From NCBI GenBank assembly GCA_021781555.1, contig JAJXWQ010000014.1:1-54918 (forward strand): DNA of 54,918 nucleotides, written 5' to 3'. The position numbers and the translations under genes were made by a program. This document shows, piece by piece, positions 54,147 through 54,918 of the stretch. Source of the stretch: a bacterium (GTDB lineage Bacteria; Cyanobacteriota; Sericytochromatia; S15B-MN24; VGJW01). The notes under the pieces are model-generated. The model did no database searches and was not told where the DNA came from. It saw only the letters and a program-made list of their open reading frames with translations. Position 1 is the stretch's first letter; each line of letters opens with the position of its first letter.

Positions 54147-54918
54147 TTGGTGAAGTCCTGGGTCAGGTACGTAACGCCGCCGGAGGTCTGGTATGCGCCG
54201 ATCCCGATGTGACCGTAGGCGGCGCCGAGAATGTTGGCCTTGTGGCCGCTATCGCTCATCCAAGCGGTAAAGGCCGTCTGAGCGGTCTGGGCAGCCGGTG
54301 CGCTGTTCATGGCGATGTTCTCACCCGCCGAGGTATACGGGATCCCTGCGGCGGTCAGCATGTCGAAGATGTTCTGCCCCTCGGGCGTGACGTGCGAGAA
54401 ATAATCACGAGTTCCCATGTCCTCGCTGCGGGACTCGGCGATCGCCGTCAAGGGCTGCGTCGACACGAGGGCCGAGAGTCCGGCCTGGGCCCGGGCCTGG
54501 TTGGTCAACTGCAAAACCACGGCCTCCTGGTCCGGAAGAAAGCTTCCCTGGCCAGGCGCGGTGGTCGAAGCGGGGCTCGGGCTCAGGCCACCGCCGCCGC
54601 CTGGCCATGCGACCGGTTGCCCGCCGCCGACGGGATCGCCGGTCCCCGAGCCGGGTTGCAGCGGAACCGGATCGACCGCACCCGCGGGCGGAGGCACGAC
54701 GAAGTCGGGCGGACTCGCCGGGGTGACGGCGGGTGTGGGTGCTGGAACCGGGGCTGTCTGTCCCCCCCCCAACCCCGGGCTTGCGCCGCCAATCAGCGAC
54801 CCACCGCCCCCCCCCGTTGGCGCTCCGGAGAACAGGCCCGGCGGAAGGGAGGCGCAGCCGCTGGCAATGAACCCGAAGCTAACGATCATCGCACCGAGCG
54901 AAATCGCGTGGGTCGATG
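54143..54918 (-). CDS. CAP-domain (YkwD/SCP) lipoprotein, 5' end beyond window
   Basis: C-terminal CAP domain: LTNQARAQAGLSALVSTQPL, ESRSEDMGTRDYFSHVTPEG, AGENIAMNSAP and WMSDSGHKANILGAAYG, ending in VTYLTQDFTN. A lipobox (FIASGCAS) precedes a glycine-rich and proline-rich linker. The first in-frame ATG (54889) lacks a charged n-region, and the frame stays open to the window end, so the true start is probably outside. CAP lipoproteins are exported; their roles in bacteria vary (peptidoglycan or lipid interactions) and none is decided here. TAG stop lies in the dispersed element. Confidence 0.85.
   Translation of the reverse strand, partial: STHAISLGAMIVSFGFIASGCASLPPGLFSGAPTGGGGGSLIGGASPGLGGGQTAPVPAPTPAVTPASPPDFVVPPPAGAVDPVPLQPGSGTGDPVGGGQPVAWPGGGGGLSPSPASTTAPGQGSFLPDQEAVVLQLTNQARAQAGLSALVSTQPLTAIAESRSEDMGTRDYFSHVTPEGQNIFDMLTAAGIPYTSAGENIAMNSAPAAQTAQTAFTAWMSDSGHKANILGAAYGHIGIGAYQTSGGVTYLTQDFTN

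Overview
This is a GC-rich, densely coded bacterial chromosome segment with no phage, insertion sequence, CRISPR array, rRNA or recognisable tRNA. Gene content is mostly housekeeping and cell envelope: LigA, AddAB, RF1/PrmC/TsaC, a primary sigma factor without region 1.1, phosphofructokinase and glucose-6-phosphate isomerase, molybdenum cofactor genes, lipoproteins and several cyclic-di-GMP-type modules. Taxonomy cannot be fixed from the sequence. The short primary sigma factor, AddAB, tandem MshEN and PilZ domains and high GC would fit a deep-branching, non-photosynthetic relative of the Cyanobacteriota, but that is only a guess.

Layout. 189-7063: surface polysaccharide block (O-acyltransferase; flippase, DegT aminotransferase and UDP-HexNAc dehydrogenase in one overlapping operon; Wzc-like chain-length regulator/kinase). 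7365-12677: beta-glucosidase, secreted DUF2807 protein, a large unknown protein, a PilZ protein, an XRE regulator and a YbjQ protein. 12753-15052: a Fe-S/YkgJ protein preceded by a thioredoxin-like gene with an in-frame TGA at the first position of its redox motif (U-G-G-C), followed by a SECIS-like hairpin. This is the most interesting item here. 15362-17086: LTXXQ-like exported protein, ECF sigma and anti-sigma. 17313-32538: DNA maintenance (LigA, HD hydrolase, tandem MshEN protein, AddB-AddA, orphan DNA methyltransferase) and a cysteine desulfurase. 32807-36676: XRE regulator, then prfA-prmC-tsaC and a zinc-ribbon protein. 36753-40775: NERD-pseudokinase fusion, TPR-membrane-kinase protein and a methyltransferase. 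41143-44117: primary sigma factor, coiled-coil protein and a small membrane protein. 44289-49243: pfk-moeA-moaC-mogA operon divergent from pgi. 49411-54918: lipoprotein, degenerate HD-GYP/PilZ protein, CheX, an unknown helical protein and a CAP-domain lipoprotein cut by the window end.

A second theme is a dispersed palindromic element of about 104 bp (about a dozen full, truncated or internally deleted copies). It sits at the 3' ends of genes, and its conserved tip supplies the TAG stop codon of several of them. The shared element, cyclic-di-GMP modules spread over the window (PilZ, MshEN, degenerate HD-GYP/PilZ) and probable leaderless promoters suggest a regulatory style worth examining genome-wide.
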